Origin: GCA-002282575 sp964519885
GTDB taxonomy: Bacteria; Pseudomonadota; Gammaproteobacteria; Thiomicrospirales; Thiomicrospiraceae
Length of the DNA stretch: 64,000 nt
Assembly: GCA_964519885.1 (NCBI GenBank)
Contig: CAZFLX010000001.1
Coordinates: 1-64,000, forward strand
Reading direction: 5' to 3'
This document shows positions 1-7,576 of the stretch, one piece after another. The position numbers and the translations under genes were made by a program. The first letter of the stretch is position 1, and each line of letters begins with the position of its first letter. Below the pieces are notes generated by a model. It saw nothing but the letters and a program-made list of their open reading frames with translations. It was not told where the DNA came from and ran no database searches.

Positions 1-179
1 CGAATAGGCTAATTGTAAGCTATGTTTCTCTCCGGGATTATTAGACCATTACAGTATCGTGAATTAGGTGACTGTCGTTCATGAAATATGTACTCCTGTT
101 GTAACAGGTGTTCATGATGACCGTTATTAAAGGTTTAGAAAATAACGCGCAAGACCGGAGGGATACCGGGATGCTGTGC

Positions 180-749
180 TCATTGTGGCGCATTAGGCGG
201 ATTTTGTGCCTGCAGCATTCGGAAAACGGCGACGTTCTCAGTGGCTGCCCAGGCGTTCGCTTGCTGTGCGCGGGCGGAGGTATGGTGACACGCAAGTATC
301 CGTGCCCGGGTGATCGTGGACAAGAAAACGTGCGCTTTGCGCGCGGCCGAGCCAACCAAGACGATGGCTTCGAGTCTCGGTAAGGCGGCAAGCAGCTGCG
401 GCAGATACGCCATGCCTCGACGGACGTCCTCGCCGGTTGCGGCACGAATCGATGCGCGATCAGGCGTGCCGAGGTACCAGGGCACAATGTTCCAAATGGC
501 AATGTCTCGACGCTGGACACCCGCCTCCTCCAACTGTCGTTTGAAGTTGCGGGCGGATGGGTCGGGGTTATCAAAGGAGATTTTTCCGGTTTTCAATGCC
601 TGAGGACCTGGCGCCTCCAGCAAGAAAAGAAACTTCGCCTGTTCGTTGCCATTCAACGGGTCGAACCCGGGTACTGCCTCGGGTGAGCCAAGGTCAGACC
701 GGATCTTGCTGACGAACTGCTCCAGAGCCCCGGTCATTTGGGTATTCAC
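180..749 (-). CDS. Uracil-DNA glycosylase-like protein
   Basis: 189 residues from a GTG start that overlaps the stop of the upstream regulator gene by 4 bases (GTGA); an in-frame ATG at 737 is an alternative. The fold is that of the uracil-DNA glycosylase superfamily: an N-terminal LLEAPGPQ segment (residues 43-50) matches the active-site GEAPG-type motif of family 4/5 enzymes, NIVPWY (87-92) matches the second conserved strand, and HHTS (155-158) stands where the family has its HPS-type loop. Such enzymes excise uracil from DNA, but the usual GE-x-PG and HPS residues are modified here, so activity is uncertain. Translational coupling to an XRE regulator suggests a two-gene accessory module. 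Membership of the superfamily is fairly safe; the function is inferred. Confidence 0.7.
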   Translation of the reverse strand: MNTQMTGALEQFVSKIRSDLGSPEAVPGFDPLNGNEQAKFLFLLEAPGPQALKTGKISFDNPDPSARNFKRQLEEAGVQRRDIAIWNIVPWYLGTPDRASIRAATGEDVRRGMAYLPQLLAALPRLEAIVLVGSAARKAHVFLSTITRARILACHHTSARAQQANAWAATENVAVFRMLQAQNPPNAPQ

Positions 750-1000
750 TGCTGCGCGCCACTCGGCGCGCTGGTGGCTTTGAGAATGACGCCAATCGCC
801 CCGTCATCCCGGGTGACGAATTCGATGCCGGCCAGGGTCAGGGCCTTGGCCACCTTGTTGAGGGTAGAGCCACGGCTGTCGGCGAGTACCCCTTCCATGC
901 GCAGCAGCGCTGACATCGAGATCCCCGATGCCTTGAGCAGGTCATCCCGGCTCCAGCCCAGCATCGCGCGTGCGGCGCGGATCTGTCTTCCGTCGATCAT
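746..1000 (-). CDS. XRE-family helix-turn-helix regulator
   Basis: 84 residues. The ATG at 1000 is chosen because GGAG lies 9 bases upstream; a longer reading from 1069 has no such site. Residues 3-60 form a Cro/C1-type helix-turn-helix (RQIRAARAMLGWSRDDLL then SALLRMEG). It is a small DNA-binding protein that probably represses its own promoter, since a palindrome (1034-1044) lies just upstream. Its stop overlaps the start of the glycosylase-like gene, so the two are co-translated. This arrangement resembles regulator-effector or antitoxin-toxin pairs, but I do not know this pair as a described system. Confidence 0.75.
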   Translation of the reverse strand: MIDGRQIRAARAMLGWSRDDLLKASGISMSALLRMEGVLADSRGSTLNKVAKALTLAGIEFVTRDDGAIGVILKATSAPSGAQQ

Positions 1001-1033
1001 GGTCGACTCCTTTTTGATTAGGTAAATATTCTG

Positions 1034-1044
1034 GTCTATTAGAC
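1034..1044. promoter_or_regulatory. Palindrome upstream of the XRE gene (putative operator)
   Basis: GTCTA-T-TAGAC is a perfect 5+1+5 palindrome 34 bases upstream of the XRE start codon, in an AT-rich stretch that would hold its promoter. Autoregulatory XRE proteins commonly bind such sites. Assignment is by position and symmetry only. Confidence 0.4.
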
Positions 1045-1099
1045 GCTTTTTATGTCCTTTCCGGCGCATTGTATCGTAGTATGACCCGCCGCCGGCAAA

Positions 1100-2143
1100 G
1101 TGCGGCTAAACCGGATTGGCCGGGCTGACGAGATTTCGGTGTCGGATGCCCGGGCCAAGGCGCACAAGATGAAGCAGATGGTCACCGAGGGCGGCGACCC
1201 GAAGGTGGAGAGCCACCGCTTCAAGGATGTGCCGACCTTCGGGGATTTTGTGGCAGAGCGCTATCTGCCCTACGCCAAGACCCGCAAGCGCAGCTGGGAG
1301 ACGGACGAAACGATGCTGCGCAACCACCTGCTGCCGGTGTTTGCCGAGTTTCGGATGAACCGCATCACCCGCTCCGATGTGGTGGCCTTTCACCACGCGG
1401 TGTTCGAGAAGGGCTACGCGGCGGGCACCTGCAACCGGATGATCGTGCTGATGAAGTTCATCTACAACTGCGCGATCCGCTGGGACATCTTGCCAAGGAC
1501 GGGCAATCCGTGTGTCGGGGTGGATCCGTTCGAGGACAATGGCGCACGAGAGCGGTACCTCACCACCGAGGAGGTGGGGCGCTTGTTTGATGAACTCGAC
1601 ACCAACCGCAATGTGCAGGTCGGCCAGGTGATCCGGTTGTTGCTCTACACCGGGGCAAGGAAACGGGAGGTGCTGGATGCCCGCTGGGACGAGATCGATT
1701 TCAACCGGCGCTTGCTGACGGTGCCGGCAGCACGCTCGAAGTCAAAGAAGCCACGCCACATTCCCTTGTCGGATGCGGCGATGGAACTGCTGCTGTCGCT
1801 GCCCCGGCAGGAGGACATCCCCTGGGTGTTTTTCAACCCGAAGACCAAGAAGCCGCCGGTGTCGATCTTCTATGCTTGGGACTCGATCCGTAAAAAGGTC
1901 GGGCTGGAGGAAGTGCGGCTGCACGACCTGCGCCACAGCTACGCCAGCTTCCTGGTCAACGCCGGGCGGTCGCTGTACGAGGTGCAGAAGCTCCTCGGCC
2001 ACCACGACCCGAAGGTGACGATGCGCTACGCGCACCTGTCGCCGCAGGCGATGCTCGAGGCGGTCAACGTGGTGGGGAATGTGGTCGGGCGGCGGGCGGT
2101 GGTGGCGACAAGTCACACTCGGGCAGTAGCTGCGCAGGCCTGA
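1100..2143 (+). CDS. Tyrosine recombinase (phage-type integrase), N-terminally truncated
   Basis: 347 residues from GTG. Tyrosine recombinases cut and rejoin DNA at att sites. The catalytic set is complete: R187 in TGAR, a lysine near 215, H275 and R278 in HDLRH, H301 in LGHH and the nucleophile Y310. A SAM-like core-binding domain precedes it (about 45-140). Relatives have some 60-80 further residues at the N-terminus (the arm-binding domain, ending in a stretch like GRADEISVSDAR); here that stretch starts at residue 7 and a TGA lies in frame at 1082. The gene has therefore lost its 5' end, and efficient site selection is doubtful. It lies upstream of the AbiE genes and points toward them. 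Confidence 0.8.
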   Translation: MRLNRIGRADEISVSDARAKAHKMKQMVTEGGDPKVESHRFKDVPTFGDFVAERYLPYAKTRKRSWETDETMLRNHLLPVFAEFRMNRITRSDVVAFHHAVFEKGYAAGTCNRMIVLMKFIYNCAIRWDILPRTGNPCVGVDPFEDNGARERYLTTEEVGRLFDELDTNRNVQVGQVIRLLLYTGARKREVLDARWDEIDFNRRLLTVPAARSKSKKPRHIPLSDAAMELLLSLPRQEDIPWVFFNPKTKKPPVSIFYAWDSIRKKVGLEEVRLHDLRHSYASFLVNAGRSLYEVQKLLGHHDPKVTMRYAHLSPQAMLEAVNVVGNVVGRRAVVATSHTRAVAAQA

Positions 2144-2176
2144 ATACGCCTCCAAGATGCCGTCTGCCTTGTGAAC

Positions 2177-2205
2177 TGTTAGATTTTTTGGTAAATTATC
2201 TAACA
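2177..2205. promoter_or_regulatory. Inverted-repeat operator of the AbiE operon
   Basis: TGTTAGAT and ATCTAACA form an 8-bp perfect inverted repeat around an AT-rich spacer, ending 12 bases before the ATG of the AbiEi-like gene, with a GGAGG ribosome site between. AbiEi antitoxins are known to repress their own promoter by binding inverted repeats, so this is the likely autoregulatory site. Confidence 0.6.
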
Positions 2206-2216
2206 CGGAGGCAGCC

Positions 2217-2828
2217 ATGAGCACATCACAAGCCATCCGCGAGCGCATCGCGGCCCACCCTGCTGGAGAACCTTTCACCCCAGCCCTGTTTGCAGGGTTG
2301 GGTTCGCGCGCGTCCATTGATCAGACCTTGATGCGTCTGACCAAGGAAGGGTTCATCGAGCGCCTCGGCCGTGGCCTCTACACCGTCCCCAAGACCAGCC
2401 GTTTTGGTCTGAAGACCATGCCTTCGCCAGAAACGGTGGCGCAGACGGTCGCTGCCACCGAAGGTGCATCAATTGAAGTGCACGGAGCCGAGGCGGCTCG
2501 CCGTTTTGGTTTCAGCACCCAGGTTCCAGCCCAGCCGGTCTTCTACACCACCGGTTCTTCTCACACCGTGCGAATGGGCAAGCTGCAGGTTCGACTGCAG
2601 CACGTCGCAGCGCGCAAGCTCGCACTGGCCGGTCGTCCCGCAGGCCAAGCCCTGTCCGCGCTCTGGTATCTCGGCCGTCGGCAAGTCACGCCGGCCACTT
2701 TCGAGCGTATCGCTGCCAAGCTGCCACAGATCGAATTCGACGCGTTACGTAGCGCCAAGGCCTCAATGCCTGCCTGGATGCTGGAAGCCCTTCGCCGGTA
2801 TGAGGAAGGCACGTTGGCGCATGGCTGA
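2217..2828 (+). CDS. AbiEi-like antitoxin / DUF6088 protein
   Basis: 203 residues. The N-terminal 60 residues form a winged helix-turn-helix (SRASIDQTLMRLTKEGFIERLGRGLY); the rest resembles the AbiEi/DUF6088 antitoxin C-terminal domain. In type IV AbiE systems this protein represses the operon and counters the AbiEii toxin without binding it. The start is fixed by GGAGG 5 bases upstream of ATG. The last 8 bases overlap the start of the toxin gene, so the two are coupled. The operator at 2177-2205 fits autoregulation. Confidence 0.82.
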   Translation: MSTSQAIRERIAAHPAGEPFTPALFAGLGSRASIDQTLMRLTKEGFIERLGRGLYTVPKTSRFGLKTMPSPETVAQTVAATEGASIEVHGAEAARRFGFSTQVPAQPVFYTTGSSHTVRMGKLQVRLQHVAARKLALAGRPAGQALSALWYLGRRQVTPATFERIAAKLPQIEFDALRSAKASMPAWMLEALRRYEEGTLAHG

Positions 2829-3849
2829 TCTAAACCGCGAACACTACTTCGAACTGCCCGTCAGCGATCAAGCCGATTTGCTCCAGAGCCTGGCGCCTGT
2901 GATGGGTCGCCGGGCCGAGATCCTCGAAAAAGACATCTGGCTGTGCCTGGTGCTCGACATCCTGTTTCAGCTGCCCTGCCGCAAACCCATGGCTTTCAAG
3001 GGCGGCACCTCGCTGTCCAAGGTCTACAAGGCGATTGACCGTTTCTCCGAGGACATCGACGTCACCGTCGATTACCGCAGCCTGGTGGCGGACGCCCCCG
3101 AGTTGGTATCGATTACCAGCAACAACCAGCGCGGCAAATTATCAGACGCATTGAAGACGGCGCTCACGACGCACGTCATCGACGAGTTGGTGCCGGCATT
3201 ACAGACAGCGCTGGCCACGGCCCTTCCCACGCAGCCCACCAGCATCGAGGTCAGTGATGACGCCGAAAAGCTCTGGGTGTTCTACCCCAGCGCAGTCGAA
3301 AACACTGACAGCTACGTGCGCCCGAGCATCCTGATTGAATTTGGCGGTCGCAACTCGACCTTGCCACAGAGCACGCTGGCCATCTCGCCAGATATTGCTG
3401 AACACGTTCCAGATCTGGCTTTGCCGACCGCGCAGGTGTCCGTGTTGTCTGCGGCGCGCACCTTCTGGGAGAAGGCCACGCTGATTCACGTCGAGTGCCA
3501 TCGTCCGAGCCTGAGACCCGGTGCTGAGCGCCTGTCCCGCCACTGGTATGACCTTGCGAGGCTAGCTGATCACGAAGTCGGGCAACAGGCCATGGGCGAT
3601 TCGGAGTTGCTGCGCGACGTTCTGCGTATCAAGGAAACCTTCTACCGCAGCGGTTTCAGTCATTACGACCGATGCCTCGCGAGTGGCTTGAGATTGATTC
3701 CGGATGAGCCGCTGCTGGATGCCTTGCGTCAGGACTACCAGGCAATGCTCGCTGCCCAGATGTTCTACGGCGACACCTTGTCATTCAAGACCATCGCGGA
3801 GCGCCTGGGGCGGCTGGAGGCTGAAATCAACAGCATTGGTCGGAGCTGA
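2821..3849 (+). CDS. AbiEii/AbiGii-type nucleotidyltransferase toxin
   Basis: 342 residues from the ATG that overlaps the antitoxin stop (ATGGCTGA). The nucleotidyltransferase core is clear: GGTSLSK at 61-67, then the metal-binding D78-x-D80 in SEDIDV, and a later lysine motif (KATLIHVE) with HWYDLARL, all typical of the AbiEii (PF08843) family. AbiEii proteins transfer nucleotides to a cellular target, thought to be RNA, and give reversible growth arrest or phage abortive infection. Full length and intact. A longer upstream reading in the same frame overlaps the antitoxin gene and is not used. Confidence 0.88.
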   Translation: MADLNREHYFELPVSDQADLLQSLAPVMGRRAEILEKDIWLCLVLDILFQLPCRKPMAFKGGTSLSKVYKAIDRFSEDIDVTVDYRSLVADAPELVSITSNNQRGKLSDALKTALTTHVIDELVPALQTALATALPTQPTSIEVSDDAEKLWVFYPSAVENTDSYVRPSILIEFGGRNSTLPQSTLAISPDIAEHVPDLALPTAQVSVLSAARTFWEKATLIHVECHRPSLRPGAERLSRHWYDLARLADHEVGQQAMGDSELLRDVLRIKETFYRSGFSHYDRCLASGLRLIPDEPLLDALRQDYQAMLAAQMFYGDTLSFKTIAERLGRLEAEINSIGRS

Positions 3850-3877
3850 TGCCGATCTACCAGGACAGGGAGGGAAA

Positions 3878-4906
3878 ATGACAAGTCGGATTGATGATAT
3901 TAAGGTCAACCCATGGTCATCCTCGACCTACTTGAACCTAAACGGCATTCCATCGGAAAAGCCAAGAAGAGACAGCAATCCATTCCTCTGGTTCGACCCA
4001 CAAGGAATTTGGAGATTCAGTCAGGGGGATCTGTCGCACAACATCGAGAATGTTTGTGTTCAACTCCACGAGGCATTGAGGCGAGCCATTATGGAGGGTG
4101 TGCCGTACAACGATTTACTCCCTTCCATTCCTCCGCTTGTCTACCTGTCAGGTTTAAATTCCGAATCAAGCCTGTCAAAGATTGATTTCGAGAAACTCAC
4201 TCGTTTGACAGCCAACTTCCCAGAAATCAACCGTTTTCTTTACTTGTACGACGCGCAGAAGCTTGTCAGCACCATCCAAGAGTGCCAAAAGGAACTGGTA
4301 CAGATTACTGGCCAGTTTTATCACACCTTGAACACGGAGCCACTTTTCTACCCTCCCATTCACCAGGACGATGGCATCCGTTACAACACGTCTCCAACCG
4401 TCACCAAGCTTTTCGCATTTCTGACCTTTATATTTTTACGCATGCACAGTCTTCTCGACTACTCGGTCAAGCTGGCGCTAGAGGCAGAGAATTTACCAAA
4501 AGATTTTTCCGAATACCCCAAGATGCGTAGCTCGAGCGCACAGTTCGGAAGCCGCAAAAAGGTGAGTTTCAACAAACTATCTGATTCTCTGTTTGAAGAC
4601 TGCGAGTTCATCACCTGGATCGAAACTTTGAGAAATCATTTGATCCACGATGGCCTGCTGGACGACATGCCGAAGGCTTACGAGCACATTGTGAATGGCG
4701 TTGCTGTTGAAAGGTTTCTGCTCTTCCCCGACATGACATTGGGTAGATTTGACAGATACGGTAACCGAAATTTGTTTTTCTCACGGGAAGACAAGATCAA
4801 TCACCGTTTGCCAGACATTCTCAACAAATTCCAACAACGTTTGATAGTTACCCTGACAGCCATCTTAAATCGACTCTCAGCCAACGTAACGAGTGCAGCG
4901 GAGTGA
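3878..4906 (+). CDS. Uncharacterised protein with a HEPN-like RNxxxH motif
   Basis: 342 residues; ATG preceded by GGGAGGG. I do not recognise a named family. The C-terminal half has R252-N253-x3-H257 (RNHLIH) after a helical segment, the spacing and R-polar-x3-H pattern of HEPN ribonuclease domains; a hydrophobic helix (FAFLTFIFLRMHSLLDYSVKLAL, about 179-201) lies before it. HEPN proteins often cut RNA in toxin or defence systems. The gene follows the AbiEii gene by 28 bases in the same direction, so it is probably in the AbiE operon. Its base composition is more AT-rich than the toxin genes, suggesting a separate origin. It ends base-to-base against the convergent PIN gene (TGATCA). Confidence 0.5.
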   Translation: MTSRIDDIKVNPWSSSTYLNLNGIPSEKPRRDSNPFLWFDPQGIWRFSQGDLSHNIENVCVQLHEALRRAIMEGVPYNDLLPSIPPLVYLSGLNSESSLSKIDFEKLTRLTANFPEINRFLYLYDAQKLVSTIQECQKELVQITGQFYHTLNTEPLFYPPIHQDDGIRYNTSPTVTKLFAFLTFIFLRMHSLLDYSVKLALEAENLPKDFSEYPKMRSSSAQFGSRKKVSFNKLSDSLFEDCEFITWIETLRNHLIHDGLLDDMPKAYEHIVNGVAVERFLLFPDMTLGRFDRYGNRNLFFSREDKINHRLPDILNKFQQRLIVTLTAILNRLSANVTSAAE

Positions 4907-5416
4907 TCAGCGCAACGCCTCGAGCATCTTTTCTGCATCAAGCCAAGGCAAGCGACGCTTGCCCACTTTCATCTTGTGCAGCGCCTTGAGTGCATCGTCC
5001 ACCGTCAGCAGCTGGTTTTCGACCATGGCGCACAGCAGGCCAATGGTACCCATGACCGTGACCGACTCATTGCTGGCAACAATCCGCAGATTGGCATCGC
5101 CCGTCAGCAGCGTGCAGGACTCCTGTTTCGCCAATGCCAGCGCCAGATAGTCGTTATGACTGGGCTTGGCACCGTTCTTGGCCGGCAGCGTCGGGTTGTA
5201 CCGACGTGGCAGAGCCTCAGCGTATTTCACAAAGTCGCCGCCGACCTCCATGATCTGCAGACCCAACTGCTCAAGCCCCGGACTGCCCTCTTCGATTTCT
5301 TCGTAGTACAGCAGATCAGGAATGCCGAACTGCATCGGAAGCCGGAAAAGCGTTTCCATCAACGCCCCGGCTTCCATGTCGATCAAGATGTTGGCATCAC
5401 TGATGAGCAACCGCAT
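4907..5416 (-). CDS. PIN-domain (DUF3368-like) ribonuclease-type protein
   Basis: 169 residues. The N-terminus LLISDANILIDME carries the first PIN acidic residue (D7), followed by conserved acidic positions around YYEEIEEG and by NDYLALALAK and LLTGDANLR (D in the last motif), as in VapC/DUF3368 proteins. PIN proteins cut RNA and serve as toxins. The start overlaps the 3' end of the upstream XRE/ImmA gene by 20 bases, so the pair is co-translated. XRE-COG2856 proteins next to PIN genes are a recognised toxin-antitoxin-like arrangement. Confidence 0.75.
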   Translation of the reverse strand: MRLLISDANILIDMEAGALMETLFRLPMQFGIPDLLYYEEIEEGSPGLEQLGLQIMEVGGDFVKYAEALPRRYNPTLPAKNGAKPSHNDYLALALAKQESCTLLTGDANLRIVASNESVTVMGTIGLLCAMVENQLLTVDDALKALHKMKVGKRRLPWLDAEKMLEALR

Positions 5417-6476
5417 CCGACGACTCCAGTTGGCGTTCTTTGTGGAAACGCATCATCGGGATGCCCAACAGTTCTGCAGCCTTACCTTCGGAGATGTACT
5501 GCTCGGCCAAGGCGCGATAGACCAACTGATCGAAAAGTCGTGGATGCTCCTGCAGCAGCGGGTCTCCCGGCTCGTTCTTGCGCCAGCCCTTGGCAGAAAA
5601 CCGTTTGACCATCGACAGGTGGAACGCGTCAGTGATCACGCCACATTGCTTGGCCCGTTGCAGCCACCCAGCCATCGACAATCCGAACTCGTGCTTGAGC
5701 ACGTATAGCTCTTGCCATTCCAGCGCGTGACGCTGTTGCCCCAACAGATGAAACACGGCCACACGCGGGGCCAGGAAAGCGCCGGCGAATCGGTCACAGG
5801 CCTTCTCTTCATCGAGGCCTTCAGCCAGCCGACCCTCCAGCAGCAGATGTCCCAGCTCGTGGGCAAGCGTGAAACGCTGCCGATCCCCAGGCCAGAGTTT
5901 GGAAACGGCCACGACGGGATACTCTCGACCATCGTCGGTGCGCGCCTTGGCGGTCAATCCCGAGAACTTGGGATTTTCTTCGTCGACCACGATGACCAGC
6001 AAGCCGACAGCCTCAAGGGTATCGGTCAGGTCCGCAATGGGATTCATCCCCAGCTGCCAAGCATTGCGCACCTGATCAGAGAAAGCCTCGATCTCGTCGA
6101 GCGACTCGATGCGCTCTGGCAAACCCTCAGGCGACGCGAATGCCAATAGCGGCGACTCGGGGAAGGCGCGAAGCAACTCGACACGCTTTTCGACCAACTC
6201 CACCACCTTGAGCTTGAGCGCATCCTGCGCCGTCTTGCCAAAGGAAGAGAGCTTTCGGAACTCCGGCTGCAACAACTCAACCGTGTGCGTGCGGAAAAAA
6301 TATTCGGTACGGATACCGCAGGCACGCGCCAGCTTGAGCAGCTGCGACGAGGATGGCGTCAACAGTCCCTTTTCGTACTTCTGGATGGCGGTGTGCGATA
6401 CACCGACTTTTTCGCCCAAAGCACCCAGCGTCAGACCTGCCGCCAGTCGTGCTTGACGAATGCGATCTGCAATCAT
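5397..6476 (-). CDS. XRE regulator fused to ImmA/IrrE-type metallopeptidase
   Basis: 359 residues. Residues 3-60 are an XRE helix-turn-helix; residues about 150-280 are an ImmA/IrrE-type zinc peptidase with H206-E-L-G-H210 (HEXXH) and a downstream acidic helix (LDEEKACDRFAGAFLAP). Such fusions (COG2856) act as regulators that can be inactivated or can cleave a partner, and often serve as the antitoxin side of a pair; the partner here would be the overlapping PIN gene. GGAGG lies 6 bases before the ATG. The inverted repeat at 6494-6531 just upstream is its likely binding site. Intact. Confidence 0.85.
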   Translation of the reverse strand: MIADRIRQARLAAGLTLGALGEKVGVSHTAIQKYEKGLLTPSSSQLLKLARACGIRTEYFFRTHTVELLQPEFRKLSSFGKTAQDALKLKVVELVEKRVELLRAFPESPLLAFASPEGLPERIESLDEIEAFSDQVRNAWQLGMNPIADLTDTLEAVGLLVIVVDEENPKFSGLTAKARTDDGREYPVVAVSKLWPGDRQRFTLAHELGHLLLEGRLAEGLDEEKACDRFAGAFLAPRVAVFHLLGQQRHALEWQELYVLKHEFGLSMAGWLQRAKQCGVITDAFHLSMVKRFSAKGWRKNEPGDPLLQEHPRLFDQLVYRALAEQYISEGKAAELLGIPMMRFHKERQLESSDAVAHQ

Positions 6477-6493
6477 GACGCCTCCTTGGGTTT

Positions 6494-6531
6494 GGTTTAA
6501 ATTAACGCATATCCTAACAAATTTTTAAACC
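6494..6531. promoter_or_regulatory. Inverted repeat upstream of the XRE/ImmA gene (putative operator)
   Basis: GGTTTAAA (6494-6501) and TTTAAACC (6524-6531) are an 8-bp perfect inverted repeat in an AT-rich stretch directly upstream of the ATG at 6476. This is the expected place for an autoregulatory operator over the promoter. No binding consensus is known to me. Confidence 0.45.
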
Positions 6532-6550
6532 TACGAGAAGCCCCAAACGC

Positions 6551-6598
6551 AAAAATCCCCCGACCCCACCACCGGTGAGGGCAGTGAGATCGGGGGAT
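6551..6598 (-). terminator. Intrinsic terminator of the phage late operon
   Basis: ATCCCCCGA (6555-6563) pairs perfectly with TCGGGGGAT (6590-6598). Read on the minus strand the hairpin is followed by TTTTT. It lies 35 bases after the last lysis gene and would end the late transcript before the toxin-antitoxin genes. Confidence 0.75.
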
Positions 6599-6632
6599 CG
6601 TCGTTTCAGTTTGTCGTGCGTGGCAGCACCAG

Positions 6633-7061
6633 TTAGCGAACCGGCCCTCGCCACTTATCGAAGCTGCGTGCCCCGGTGTAGCCGAGGTAGCCAGCACCGA
6701 ACAGCCACCATAGGCTCTCGGGCACCGCACCCAGCAGCTTGTTCAGGTTCTCCGCTGCCTGGAAGACGTGCGTTGGCCACCAGATGCCCAGGATGGCACC
6801 CATCACGCACAGCAGGATCACGCCATAGATCACGTACAGGAAGGTCGGCCGTGCCCGGCTGGTCCAGGGATCGGGCGAGTTGGCCTCGGCCAGGATCGCC
6901 GAGAGACTCGTCTGCATCTCCTGCAGGGCCAGCTGACCCTCGGCCTGCAGCAGGGCGAGCTTGGCTTTCTCCCGCTCTGCGGGGTCCGGCACCAGGCGGT
7001 CGATCAGACGGCTACCGGCTTCGAGCAAGCCGGGCGCCAAAGTGGTCAGTAACGGGGTCAT
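6633..7061 (-). CDS. Three-TM holin-family phage protein
   Basis: 142 residues. An amphipathic charged N-terminal half (PDPAEREKAKLALLQAEGQLALQEMQ) precedes hydrophobic segments at about 75-97 and 115-130, matching the 3TM holin family found in P2- and Mu-like phages. Holins open the inner membrane to release the endolysin. It overlaps the endolysin gene by 4 bases (ATGA) and closes the lysis cassette. A second holin-like gene sits on the other side of the endolysin; one of the two may act as antiholin. Intact. Confidence 0.78.
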   Translation of the reverse strand: MTPLLTTLAPGLLEAGSRLIDRLVPDPAEREKAKLALLQAEGQLALQEMQTSLSAILAEANSPDPWTSRARPTFLYVIYGVILLCVMGAILGIWWPTHVFQAAENLNKLLGAVPESLWWLFGAGYLGYTGARSFDKWRGPVR

Positions 7062-7576
7062 ACCGATCCCTCTACGAATTCAGCCATACGGTTCATCCAG
7101 CCAGCCGCGAAGGCCGACTGCTTGGGGTCGCTGGTGATCAGTCGCCCAAGATGACGCAGGCGCTGTCCCAGCACCTTGCCGTAGAGCACATCTTGGTCGG
7201 CGGCAGCGAGTGCTGCTCGGGTCTTGGGACCGATCACGCCGTCGGCCGTGACGCCGAGTGCTGCCTGCAGCCACTGCACCGCTCGCTTCGGCCCAGAATG
7301 CACACCGGCGTCCACCAGCAGATGCAGCAGCGCCGGATGCGTGATCGCCTCGAAGCCAGGACCGGTGATGTACTGCTGGTGGTAGATGGCGCGGGCTTCG
7401 GATTCCGTCAGTGCTTGCACCTCAGCGGCCGTGGCCTGGCGACCCAGTTTGCGCCAGGCACCCAGCGTCTGTGCGGTGATGCCAAAGTTCGTCGGCCCAC
7501 CCCGGTCAGCAGGGTGATTCACGTAGCCACCTTCCCGGCGCAGGATGTCATCGAGAATGGTGTCGATAGCGTTCAT
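7058..7576 (-). CDS. Phage endolysin, glycoside hydrolase 108 family with peptidoglycan-binding C-terminus
   Basis: 172 residues from ATG overlapping the upstream holin stop (ATGA). Residues 8-90 are the GH108 muramidase domain with the E-G-G-Y-V motif (catalytic Glu in RREGGYVNHPADRGGPTNFGIT-like context); residues about 90-165 are the type 3 peptidoglycan-binding domain (VHSGPKRAVQWLQAALGV...DGVIGPKT). It cuts the glycan strands of peptidoglycan during lysis. No signal peptide is present, so it depends on the holins. Length is normal for the family. Confidence 0.9.
   Translation of the reverse strand: MNAIDTILDDILRREGGYVNHPADRGGPTNFGITAQTLGAWRKLGRQATAAEVQALTESEARAIYHQQYITGPGFEAITHPALLHLLVDAGVHSGPKRAVQWLQAALGVTADGVIGPKTRAALAAADQDVLYGKVLGQRLRHLGRLITSDPKQSAFAAGWMNRMAEFVEGSV

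Noticed and set aside
2464..2820. Upstream extension of the AbiEii toxin
   Set aside because: Overlaps the antitoxin in another frame; the ATG at 2821 is coupled to the antitoxin stop.
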